Of a stretch of 64,000 nucleotides of DNA, positions 32,151 through 40,661 are shown piece after piece. Both the position numbers and the translations under genes were made by a program. The DNA is from Fulvia fulva (Eukaryota > Ascomycota > Dothideomycetes > Mycosphaerellales > Mycosphaerellaceae). Each line of letters starts with the position of its first letter. The stretch's first letter is position 1. The stretch spans positions 5,642,001 through 5,706,000 of the forward strand of contig NC_063013.1 of the NCBI RefSeq assembly GCF_020509005.1. The letters run 5' to 3'. The notes beneath the pieces were generated by a model. That model worked only from the letters and a program-made list of their open reading frames with translations. It was not told where the DNA came from and did no database searches.

Positions 32151-34277
32151 ATGCCTAGAGAACGCAACGCGGCGACACCATCAGCAGGTGGTCGCGCGCT
32201 CGTAGACAGTCAGGATACAGGCACCGTCACGCCTCCCCCGAACCCAGACAACATGACTTCACAAACAGCGAACGGCGGCATGCGACCGCCACCTAAGCCT
32301 AAGGGCAAAAGCAAGCAGCGCACATCTCTTTTCCCCGACCTCTCCTCTTTTCCTCAGAGTCAGACACAGGACGACAACCGGCGGGTCACAGTAGACACCG
32401 GTGTCGCGCTACAACAAGAGATTGATAAAGCTTACCAGAAGGCCTTCGAGCGAGAAGAAGGTGGTGAGATTGACTTTACAGAACTGTTCGAGTTCAAGCT
32501 CGAAGAGAACCCAGGCGGCGACCCAGACGAGGTGTATCTATCACTCGACGAGGCAGAACACATTCTCGCATCCGAATACCAGAATGTCACCCCAGACAAC
32601 CTCACGACCCTTGCATCCCAACACCCGAAGACCACCCACGACTTCGTGCTACAAGCAGTCAACACGGCAATTACTAAGGGCAGACAACTCGATGTAATGG
32701 AGCGAGCCAACGACCTCCAGAACACCCAGTACACCACGCTGTACACCGAATACGACCGCATCTACAAGATGCTGCGAAGTGAAGAGCTTGTCACACAGAA
32801 AATGGCAGCAGATCTCAAGAGCAAGAAGGATTGCGACCCAGCTAAGTTGCAAGAGCTGGGGAAGAAATACAAGGAAGCCAACAACCTGTGCAAGCAGTTC
32901 AGCGAGATCTGCGAGAAGGAGAAGAAGAAGGCACAAGATGCTGAGGCGAAGAACCAGGCCCTACAACAAGAAGTCGATGACCTGAAGGCTCGGCTTGAGG
33001 CAGGAGACACCACACAGAACGGAGGTAGGGGCCGCTCAGGCCGCCGACCCTCTCGTTCCCGCCCACGCGAGACCTCACTCGAGCAGCTATTGCGTAGGTA
33101 TCGCGAAGCTGCTGGTGGAGGGGGCGGTGGCGGTGGTGGTGATAACGATAACGATGGAGACGACGATGACCGTGGCGACAATGGCCGAGGACGTGACAAC
33201 GACCGTCCGCGACCAGGACCCAACAACAGTCGTGACTCGAGAATGCGCAACACCCGCACCCAGACACCACTGGTTGACCTTCCAGAACGTCTCTTCACCA
33301 TTGACCGCACCCTCACTCGCGGCATGGAGATCGGCAAGGGTGTGCCCGACCCTAAGCACTTCAAGAACGATGACGACCCCAATTTCGACAGCTGGTACAG
33401 CAGTGTTCTCCTAAAGCTGACTGTAGCAACCTTCCGCACTGAGGCAGATGGTCTGCGCTTCGTGTATGGGTGGACACAAGGTGATCCTCAGCGAAGCATC
33501 AAGCCGAGGATCCCTGTGCCTGGACAGCAGTCCTTCAACGAGTTCAAGACTGGAGAAGAGTTATTAGACTGGATGACACGCCAATATGGCACACGCAATG
33601 AGGGAACCAAGGCTATGGTTGACATTGCTACCTGCAAGCAAGAACAAGGCGAAACCTTTGTAGCCTTCCATGCCCGCTACTCGAAGTTGCGCGCCTGGAT
33701 GTCATGGACCGATGAGACCGAGCTCATGCTGTTCCGTAACCGACTGAACCGCAAGTACTTCATCAAGACCTTCGGCGACCGCGAAGTCGACCGCCGCCTA
33801 GACAGCATGCAAGACGTTATCGAGGAGTGCACCGCACTGGACGAGAGTTTCTACGAGACAGATCGACTATACCCGCAGAAGGAGCGCCCCCGGGGCAATG
33901 GCAACTCGAACAGCAATGGCGGCCAGAACAACCAGAACAACGGCAACGCAGTTGCTAGTGCCGCTGCCGGTGTAGCAGGTGCCTTGGTACAGCGCCCACT
34001 ACAGTACGCTGGTACCAAGAAGAAGGAGGATCTGCCGACACATCTACAGAACCTGCCTACGCTCAACCGTGAGCAGCGCGAAGACCTTAAGAAGCAGGGT
34101 AAGTGCTACCGCTGCCGTACAGGTTCTCACGTGTCGACCAACCCTGAATGCCCAATGTATGGGTACGATGGCGACTATCGCCCACCGCGTCCACGCAATA
34201 CCACGCCGAATCCGAACGCGAACCTCAGTTCCCTAGCCGCCGATCCGCGGCAGGGAAATGGCACGACCGCTGCCTAA
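32151..34277 (+). CDS. gag: Gag of chromovirus B
   Basis: A 708-residue structural protein. A long charged helical region (about residues 170-290, for example LGKKYKEANNLCKQFSEICE) is likely coiled coil. It is followed by an Arg/Gly/Asp low-complexity stretch (GGGGGGGGGDNDNDGDDDDR). The capsid-like core has FDSWYSSVLLKLTVATFRTE and TFVAFHARYSKLRAWMSW. One CCHC-like knuckle, CYRCRTGSHVSTNPEC, lies near the C-terminus. The in-phase heptamer GGGAAAT (34253-34259) lies 15 nt before the stop codon. Confidence 0.85.
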   Translation: MPRERNAATPSAGGRALVDSQDTGTVTPPPNPDNMTSQTANGGMRPPPKPKGKSKQRTSLFPDLSSFPQSQTQDDNRRVTVDTGVALQQEIDKAYQKAFEREEGGEIDFTELFEFKLEENPGGDPDEVYLSLDEAEHILASEYQNVTPDNLTTLASQHPKTTHDFVLQAVNTAITKGRQLDVMERANDLQNTQYTTLYTEYDRIYKMLRSEELVTQKMAADLKSKKDCDPAKLQELGKKYKEANNLCKQFSEICEKEKKKAQDAEAKNQALQQEVDDLKARLEAGDTTQNGGRGRSGRRPSRSRPRETSLEQLLRRYREAAGGGGGGGGGDNDNDGDDDDRGDNGRGRDNDRPRPGPNNSRDSRMRNTRTQTPLVDLPERLFTIDRTLTRGMEIGKGVPDPKHFKNDDDPNFDSWYSSVLLKLTVATFRTEADGLRFVYGWTQGDPQRSIKPRIPVPGQQSFNEFKTGEELLDWMTRQYGTRNEGTKAMVDIATCKQEQGETFVAFHARYSKLRAWMSWTDETELMLFRNRLNRKYFIKTFGDREVDRRLDSMQDVIEECTALDESFYETDRLYPQKERPRGNGNSNSNGGQNNQNNGNAVASAAAGVAGALVQRPLQYAGTKKKEDLPTHLQNLPTLNREQREDLKKQGKCYRCRTGSHVSTNPECPMYGYDGDYRPPRPRNTTPNPNANLSSLAADPRQGNGTTAA

Positions 34278-37200
34278 GCGTGGTAGACAGCGGTCACCCG
34301 AACTTCCTAGGACAGAAAGAGCATGAGATTGAGAGACACGGAACGCAAGAGACGGTAACAGACTATAGTGAGGAGCTTAAGATATCGGCATGCGCACTGG
34401 ATAAGCAACAGCCAGCTGTGTACCCTCACATAGTGTTACCCGTAATGATACAACAGAGAAAGGCTCGAGGCCTTGTAGATTCTGCTTCCACCTCTCTCTT
34501 TCTTGACTGGAAATTCACACGCAAATACACAATACCCCTGATCCCTTTGACGCAAAGCCGACGACTAACACTGGGAGATGGAACGGCCACTGCGCGGCAG
34601 ATTACACACGCGGCCCCTGTAGACGTAGTCATAGGCGATCATCACGAGCAAATGTTATGCTACGTCACCGACCTCGAATACGACATCGTCTTTGGCCTGC
34701 CGTGGCTTACAGCGCACAACCCAAACATCTTCTGGGAGACAGGCGAGGTGGCATTCAGGTCGGATTACTGCTTTGGTCACTGTCTACAGAATAAGACACC
34801 GACAACAGTGCAATCCCTGAACCACCGCGAGAAGAAGAAGCAGGCACCAGTACGGTACGGACCAGAGCCCTTCACTGGAGATGTAGCGAGCTTCACAGCA
34901 GGAGGAGCAGAGCTGAATGCCTCATCATATGACCTGGAAGACATAGACGATGAAGAAGTGGACTGCCAGGGCGTTTCTCAACGCGCGTGGGGGATGTACG
35001 CGCACCGGCCTGGGGCTGAGTGCTTCTACATCATGCCCACTAGGCGTGAGAGCGACGGCGGAGAGCTTAAGCTGAGTGCAATGGCTGCTGATGATCTGGA
35101 CCAATTCTTGAACAAGCAGTTCAATCACAACCCGAAGGAGAAGTTGCCGCCAATGTACCACGATATTGCGGACGCTTTCTCAGCTAAGGATCATGAAGGA
35201 CTCCCACCTCACCGACTAGGCGTAGATCATGAGATTCACATTAAGCCTGATGGTCCACAAGAGCCACCATACCGCAAGCCCTACGGCCTAGCTGAGAAGG
35301 AGAACGAGGCAGTTAAAAAATGGCTAGACGAGCAAACATCTGAAGGGAAGGTGCGGAAAGCAGGGCAAAAGACGAACCAGTCTCCTGCACCAGTGCTAGT
35401 GGTACGTAAGCCTGGAGGTGGGCTGCGTGTTTGTATCGACTACAGAGGATTGAATGCGATCACTATCAAGAACCGGTATCCGATTCCCTTGATACAAGAG
35501 ACGCTCAACCGCATGCACGGCAAGAAGTACTTCACAAAGCTGGACATTGTAGCAGCCTTCAACAAGTTACGGATAGCTGAAGGGCACGAGTGGTTGACAG
35601 CGTTTGCGACACGATACGGCATCTACGAGTGTCTAGTGTTGCCATTCGGCTTGTGCAACGGACCAGCATCGTTCCAATCATACATCAACAAGGTCTTGCA
35701 AGAACACCTAGACGACTTTGTGTCGGCCTACCTGGATGACGTACTTATCTTCAGTGACACCTTGGAGGAGCACATTGAACACGTGCGGAAGGTTCTCACC
35801 AAGCTACGCGATGCAGGACTTACAGTGGACATCGACAAAAGCGAATTCCACCAACAGAAGGTGAAGTATCTTGGGCTAATCATAACCCCTGACGGCATCG
35901 AGATGGACCCCGAGAAACTCGAATGTATTCAGACATGGGAAGCTCCTGAGAACCTGAAGGATGTCCAGGCCTTCCTTGGATTTGCCAACTTCTACAGGCG
36001 ATTCATCGAAGCATTTTCGCGCATAGCTGCTCCTCTCACAAACCTGACCAAGTCGGACGGACCAAGCAATCACAAGAACAGAAGGATTCAATGGTCACTA
36101 GATTGCCAACGAGCCTTTGACAATTTGAAAGCTGCGTTCAGCAAAGCCGGCATGCTCGCACATTACGTGCCAGGCAGGGAAACAGTAATAGAGACAGATT
36201 CTTCAGATTTTGTGAACGCCGGCGTGCTTTCGCAGTATGACGAGAATGGTGTGCTACATCCTGTGGCCTTCTACTCGAAGAAGTTGAGTCCACAGGAGTG
36301 CAATTATGAAATCTATGATAAGGAACTGTTAGCCATCATCAAGGCTTTTGAGGAATGGAGACCCGAGCTCGCCTGCGAGGCAGATGATGAGGACTCACAG
36401 CCAGTCAAGATTTACACCGACCACAAGAACCTGGAATACTTCATGACGACAAAGCAGCTAAATCGGCGACAAGCGCGTTGGGCTGAGTTCTTGTCACAGT
36501 TCAACTTCAAGATAATATACCGTCCAGGACTTCAAGGTACAAAGCCAGACAGCCTGACGAGACGCAGCCAGGACCTTCCGCAGGGGGTGGACGACCCTCG
36601 GAACCAGCATCAGCATCAGACATTGCTGCCTCCTAAGCGATTCCTTAAGATCGCCTCACTACAGGCAACAGTAGAAGATGCGCCGGAAGAAGAGGAACCA
36701 GTACCGCTAAACCCTGAAGCTGAAGAGTTTATGCCTACAGAACGAGATGCGCCTACTGAACAACCGGCGACGCGTGAAAGTCAGCGGGAAGCCGAACTCG
36801 AGTATCGAATGTCGACGGCGTACGTAACCGATAACGAGCTCAAGACCGCGATTAAGGACCTGCAGAAAGACCGCACTCCTACACTGCTACAGAGAGCGAA
36901 GATTCACCCAGCACACTGCAAAGTGGATGGCGACCTGCTATATGTTCGAAACCAATACGACGGCTGGAGCTTATGGGTACCAAATGACCAAGCTTTACAG
37001 ACCAGGATAATCAAGATAAACCATGACGCTCCAGCAGCAGGCCATCCAGGACGAGCTCGCACTTATGAACTCGTAGCACGTGAATTCTACTGGCCTGGAT
37101 TAGCGAGATCCGTGCGCAGATACACCGCGAATTGCCGCACCTGCCGTACAACAAAATCTCTGCACTCCCAGCCACTAGGATTACTACAGCCACTTCCTGT

Positions 37201-38944
37201 TCCAGATCGGCCTTGGAAACACATTGCAGTCGACTTCGTTGTCGGACTCCCAGACAGCACTCTTGACGGCATGGTCTACAACAACATTATGACCGTCACT
37301 GACAGGCTCACTAAGGAAGTCGAGCTGATCCCTATTGGCGCAATGACAGCACAGAATACGGCAAGGCTTTTCCTCAAACATGTGTTCTGTCGGCGCGGGT
37401 TTCCTGACACCATTACATCAGACCGTGGCAAGCAGTGGGTTGCTACCTTCTGGAAGAAACTCTGCAAGATGCTCCGCACAAATCGCAAGCTGAGTTCTTC
37501 GTATCACCCAGAAACTGATGGACAGTCAGAACGCACTAACCAGGCGATGGAACAGTATCTCCGCATGTTCACCAACGAGGCACAGGATGACTGGGCAGAA
37601 TGGCTGTGCCTTGCTCAGTTCGCGATCAACAATCACCTGTCTGAGACTACTGGTGTGTCGCCGTTCTACGCCACCTTAGGATACAACCCTGAGTTCATAG
37701 AGCGAGTTGACCTGAACGCTGGAAAGGAGGGAGGACTGACCACTCTCCAGCGACTGGACGCGCGATCAGCAGAAACCTTTGTGCGTCGAATTTGCGAGCT
37801 TCACAAACACCTTCAAGAGAATATGCGAATGTCACAAGCTCTCCAAGCAGAGGCAGCAAACCGCCACCGAAGCATTCCTCCAGACTACAAGGTGGGTGAT
37901 TGGGTGTATCTTAGCACCAAGAACATCCGCACGACTCGACCATCTAAGAAGCTGGACAGGAGATATGCCGGCCCTTACCAGATCACGGAAGTTATGCCGG
38001 CCAGACTCTCTTATCGACTGAAACTATCAGACGCTCTAGTAGGACTTGATAACTGCTTCCACACCTCACTACTACAACGAGCCGACCACCCCGATTTCCC
38101 ACCACTTGAAGGGCAGCATCTGGCGCCGCCACCACCGATAACTATCGAACCTGACACCACCGAGGCTGATGCAGCAGCCGATGTAGTGGCAGCACCTACG
38201 CACATGTACGAGGTGGAAAAGATCCTTGACATGTACACCCGTAAGCGGGCAGGCAAGGTGAAGAAGGGGCACAAGCGCAAAGTAGATACATGGTACAAGG
38301 TGAAATGGGCTGGATATCAGAACGAAGAGGATGGTGAGACCTGGCAACCTGCAGAGGACATGCTTGAACACGCAGCCGCCGCTGTTGCAGACTTTCACCA
38401 TAACCGGCCGGAGTTGTCTACGCCTGTAGGCTTCGCAGCTCCATCTGACTGGTCCCTACCAGCCACTGAGATACTCGGGCTCAACTCGATCAGGGTCATT
38501 CCGAAAGACACCGTCACGAATGAGTCGCCTCGAGCCTTGCCTCTAATAGAATCTGCTCCGCACATATTCGATACTCGAGTGGAGCCTACAGAGCCTGCAA
38601 TGATACCCAACTTTGGTCATAAGGATCATACGCGAGTGCGAGCCGAAGACAGACTTAGATCTGGGGCAAGCCAGCTAACTAGGCAACATGTTTCTCGAAG
38701 GAAGCCGGTCGAGGATAGTCTTGATAGAGCGAATGCGATGTTATCGGATGACGACAGGGCACTAGAGGATGATTCGGCGTTCGCGCGATTATGGAGCTCG
38801 ACAGGCAAGTGGCCTCACAAGGTGAATAACGCTCAGAGGACTGAGGCGTGTTTTGGGAGGGGGGGTACTGTCACGGGCAGCCCGCGACCCCTCACTGTAG
38901 CTGCGTCGGCCCGGCTGAACCGCGGACCTTCTGCATCGGGTTAG
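34148..38944 (+). CDS. pol: Pol of chromovirus B (protease, RT, RNase H, integrase, chromodomain)
   Basis: An uninterrupted frame of 1598 codons, -1 relative to gag and overlapping it by 130 nt. The protease-like site reads DSAST (GLVDSASTSLFLDW) rather than the usual D-S/T-G. Reverse transcriptase shows [20 protein letters not shown] and YLDD in SAYLDDVLIFSD. RNase H follows (VIETDSSDFVNAGVLSQYD), then integrase (GHPGRARTYELVAREFYWPG, CRTCR, ETDGQSERTNQAMEQ). A chromodomain-like segment, YEVEKILDMYTRKRAGKVKK followed by WYKVKWAGYQNEEDGETWQP, has a long insertion between its first two strands. A further tail of about 170 residues runs into the 3' LTR; the stop at 38942-38944 lies 76 bp inside it. 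Confidence 0.92.
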   Translation: MPNVWVRWRLSPTASTQYHAESEREPQFPSRRSAAGKWHDRCLSVVDSGHPNFLGQKEHEIERHGTQETVTDYSEELKISACALDKQQPAVYPHIVLPVMIQQRKARGLVDSASTSLFLDWKFTRKYTIPLIPLTQSRRLTLGDGTATARQITHAAPVDVVIGDHHEQMLCYVTDLEYDIVFGLPWLTAHNPNIFWETGEVAFRSDYCFGHCLQNKTPTTVQSLNHREKKKQAPVRYGPEPFTGDVASFTAGGAELNASSYDLEDIDDEEVDCQGVSQRAWGMYAHRPGAECFYIMPTRRESDGGELKLSAMAADDLDQFLNKQFNHNPKEKLPPMYHDIADAFSAKDHEGLPPHRLGVDHEIHIKPDGPQEPPYRKPYGLAEKENEAVKKWLDEQTSEGKVRKAGQKTNQSPAPVLVVRKPGGGLRVCIDYRGLNAITIKNRYPIPLIQETLNRMHGKKYFTKLDIVAAFNKLRIAEGHEWLTAFATRYGIYECLVLPFGLCNGPASFQSYINKVLQEHLDDFVSAYLDDVLIFSDTLEEHIEHVRKVLTKLRDAGLTVDIDKSEFHQQKVKYLGLIITPDGIEMDPEKLECIQTWEAPENLKDVQAFLGFANFYRRFIEAFSRIAAPLTNLTKSDGPSNHKNRRIQWSLDCQRAFDNLKAAFSKAGMLAHYVPGRETVIETDSSDFVNAGVLSQYDENGVLHPVAFYSKKLSPQECNYEIYDKELLAIIKAFEEWRPELACEADDEDSQPVKIYTDHKNLEYFMTTKQLNRRQARWAEFLSQFNFKIIYRPGLQGTKPDSLTRRSQDLPQGVDDPRNQHQHQTLLPPKRFLKIASLQATVEDAPEEEEPVPLNPEAEEFMPTERDAPTEQPATRESQREAELEYRMSTAYVTDNELKTAIKDLQKDRTPTLLQRAKIHPAHCKVDGDLLYVRNQYDGWSLWVPNDQALQTRIIKINHDAPAAGHPGRARTYELVAREFYWPGLARSVRRYTANCRTCRTTKSLHSQPLGLLQPLPVPDRPWKHIAVDFVVGLPDSTLDGMVYNNIMTVTDRLTKEVELIPIGAMTAQNTARLFLKHVFCRRGFPDTITSDRGKQWVATFWKKLCKMLRTNRKLSSSYHPETDGQSERTNQAMEQYLRMFTNEAQDDWAEWLCLAQFAINNHLSETTGVSPFYATLGYNPEFIERVDLNAGKEGGLTTLQRLDARSAETFVRRICELHKHLQENMRMSQALQAEAANRHRSIPPDYKVGDWVYLSTKNIRTTRPSKKLDRRYAGPYQITEVMPARLSYRLKLSDALVGLDNCFHTSLLQRADHPDFPPLEGQHLAPPPPITIEPDTTEADAAADVVAAPTHMYEVEKILDMYTRKRAGKVKKGHKRKVDTWYKVKWAGYQNEEDGETWQPAEDMLEHAAAAVADFHHNRPELSTPVGFAAPSDWSLPATEILGLNSIRVIPKDTVTNESPRALPLIESAPHIFDTRVEPTEPAMIPNFGHKDHTRVRAEDRLRSGASQLTRQHVSRRKPVEDSLDRANAMLSDDDRALEDDSAFARLWSSTGKWPHKVNNAQRTEACFGRGGTVTGSPRPLTVAASARLNRGPSASG
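34253..34259 (+). promoter_or_regulatory. -1 ribosomal frameshift heptamer (element B)
   Basis: GGGAAAT in gag phase as G-GGA-AAT, shortly before the gag stop. A -1 slip enters pol. It is the counterpart of GGGAAAA in element A. Confidence 0.55.
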
Positions 38945-39052
38945 CGCGGCTTGGCTTTACTTTATAACTTCGCCGCGCCTCGCGCTCCTCTTTCGTAGCT
39001 TCGTAGAACAACAACTATCTCATTCGGACCCTATGGTACGCGCGCCCTTACA
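38869..39052 (+). repeat. 3' LTR of element B
   Basis: 184 bp matching the 5' LTR. The last residues of Pol are coded inside it. It is followed by the AATAT duplication. Confidence 0.92.
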
Positions 39053-39401
39053 AATATATAGATTAAGAAAGCCTAGAGTTAAGCGTAAGTTAACGAAGCC
39101 TCGATAAAGAGGCTTATAACGTCTATATAGAGAGCAACATTTAATAAGGCAAGAGTAATATATAAGGCGATCGTTAGACTAGCTATATTATACGGGGCAT
39201 AGATTTAGGGAATAGGAGGCGTAGGTAAGCCGATCCCGAAACGGATAGAGTAACCCCTAAATAGGATATAGGTAGGTAACCTACGTAGGATACTAGGCGT
39301 ATATAAGATAACGTTAATAAGTACGGTAACTCTTTAGGTCTACGGCCATCTTCTATATTATAGCCTCATCTATATTACGTTCCAAGGTTCAGAGAGACAC
39401 G

Positions 39402-40661
39402 ATGATAGCGATCGCAGGAAACGACCAGGAGCAGGAGAGTAACGAGTGGAAGGAGGTCTGCAGGAAGGCAGAAACAATGGCAATGGCAGGAGATGGCGAG
39501 CACCCAGAAAGAGCACTTAAGGGGATGATTTTGGAGCTCCTTGGAGGGCTAAAGGCACTAAGGAGCCAAACAGGACAGATCATTAACAGGACAGTAGCAG
39601 CAGCAGCAAAGAAGAGGACACAGGAAGGCCAGAAACTAAGCCAACCAACCTGGGCAGCAGTTGCATCCCAAAACCCTCCCCCCCAGAAAACAGCTATCAA
39701 GGTCTACATTTCCGACCAGCAAGAGCAGAAAGAGATTGAGGGCCTGTCAGGCAAGGAGATCATACAGAAGATTGGGATACAAGGCATCATTGGAGCCAGG
39801 AAAGAGAAGGGAGGTGTCCTTAAGCTGTTCACAGCACAGGAGCAAGACAGGAAGAGGCTAGAGACACAGAAGGAGTGGACAGTCAAACTAGGCAAGACGG
39901 CTAAGGTCTCACACCAACAAAATATGGTTATTGCCCATGGGATGACCACAAAGTTTGACATTGAAGGAGACCTTAAGAGGCTGCAGGACCAGAACCAGGC
40001 TGTATGCCCAGGGCTACAGATCACAAAAGCAGCATGGGTCAACAGAAAGACAAAGGACACAAAGAGAGAGTCTTCTCTAGTGCTCTGGATAGGCACTGTA
40101 GAACAGGCAAACACCGTGCTTGACAAGGGCATCTTCTGGGAATGCGAAAGAATGGACACAGAAATCCATAGAAGCACCCACAGACTACTGCAATGCTTCA
40201 AGTGCCAACAGTATGGTCATATCTCTACTAGATGCCCAAGCCAAAAGGACACTTGTTCCCACTGTGCTGGTAGCCACAAAGTACAGAATTGCACAGCCCC
40301 AAAGAGTGAAGCCAGATGTGCATGCTGTGGAAAGAAACACCCTTCCTGGTCCCAAGACTGCACAGCTAGGATTGAGGCAAAGAGGAGGGCAAGAGAAGCC
40401 AGGATCAACACCCCTATCAGATTCCAGACAGGGACAATCACCCAAGAACCCCTAAGGACTGTCTACAACCCTCTGAAAAGAGGCAGAACAGAAGAGACCA
40501 CACAGGCCCAAGGCCACCCTGCTATGGGTAGACCAAAATCAATTGTGGTTGCAGGAAGAGACCCGTCACAAAGCAGGCTCAACCTTACCACAATCCCAAA
40601 TAGCAGCCAGCAGCAGGAAGCACGAGAAGACCAGCAGGAGAACAGCATGGATGAGTCATGA
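39402..40661 (+). CDS. LINE ORF1 protein (zinc-knuckle, RNA-binding)
   Basis: A 419-residue nucleic-acid-binding protein of a Tad/I-type LINE, expected to coat the element RNA. The central region resembles the ORF1 RNA-binding fold (VYISDQQEQKEIEGLSGKEI, then SLVLWIGTVEQANTVLDKGI). Three cysteine knuckles follow: CFKCQQYGHISTRC, CSHCAGSHKVQNC and CACCGKKHPSWSQDC. The C-terminus is basic and disordered. The stop overlaps the ORF2 start as ATGA (40658-40661). Confidence 0.82.
   Translation: MIAIAGNDQEQESNEWKEVCRKAETMAMAGDGEHPERALKGMILELLGGLKALRSQTGQIINRTVAAAAKKRTQEGQKLSQPTWAAVASQNPPPQKTAIKVYISDQQEQKEIEGLSGKEIIQKIGIQGIIGARKEKGGVLKLFTAQEQDRKRLETQKEWTVKLGKTAKVSHQQNMVIAHGMTTKFDIEGDLKRLQDQNQAVCPGLQITKAAWVNRKTKDTKRESSLVLWIGTVEQANTVLDKGIFWECERMDTEIHRSTHRLLQCFKCQQYGHISTRCPSQKDTCSHCAGSHKVQNCTAPKSEARCACCGKKHPSWSQDCTARIEAKRRAREARINTPIRFQTGTITQEPLRTVYNPLKRGRTEETTQAQGHPAMGRPKSIVVAGRDPSQSRLNLTTIPNSSQQQEAREDQQENSMDES

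Larger units (their letters stand above)
31831..39052 (+). mobile_element. Ty3 chromovirus B, intact-looking LTR retrotransposon
   Basis: A 7222-bp element with 184-bp LTRs that look identical (TGTCACGG...CCCTTACA), flanked by the direct repeat AATAT (31826-31830 and 39053-39057). It encodes Gag and a Pol in the -1 frame with a chromodomain. A polypurine tract (GGGAGGGGGGG, about 38855-38865) precedes the 3' LTR. It sits inside the LINE relic. The older minus-strand relic at 17191-30830 is the same family. Confidence 0.92.
30831..39380 (+). mobile_element. Degenerate Tad-like LINE, interrupted by element B
   Basis: Eroded reverse-transcriptase sequence is recognisable from about 31290 to 31620. 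Conceptual translation resembles AFNNV, GRTT, PQGSTLSPILF and FVDDINILA, all with interspersed stops. The sequence breaks at element B (31831) and resumes at 39053, colinear with the intact LINE further right (compare 31785-31830 plus 39058-39375 with about 42925-43260). Strong CpA/TpG depletion marks it as RIP-mutated. The left boundary and the point where it is interrupted by the young LINE near 39380 are approximate. Confidence 0.7.

Noticed and set aside
32762..33439. Minus-strand 225-codon frame opposite gag of element B
   Set aside because: Ser/Arg low-complexity antisense shadow. Unlike the ORF at 26513-27157, it has no domain-like cysteine spacing and lies wholly within gag.
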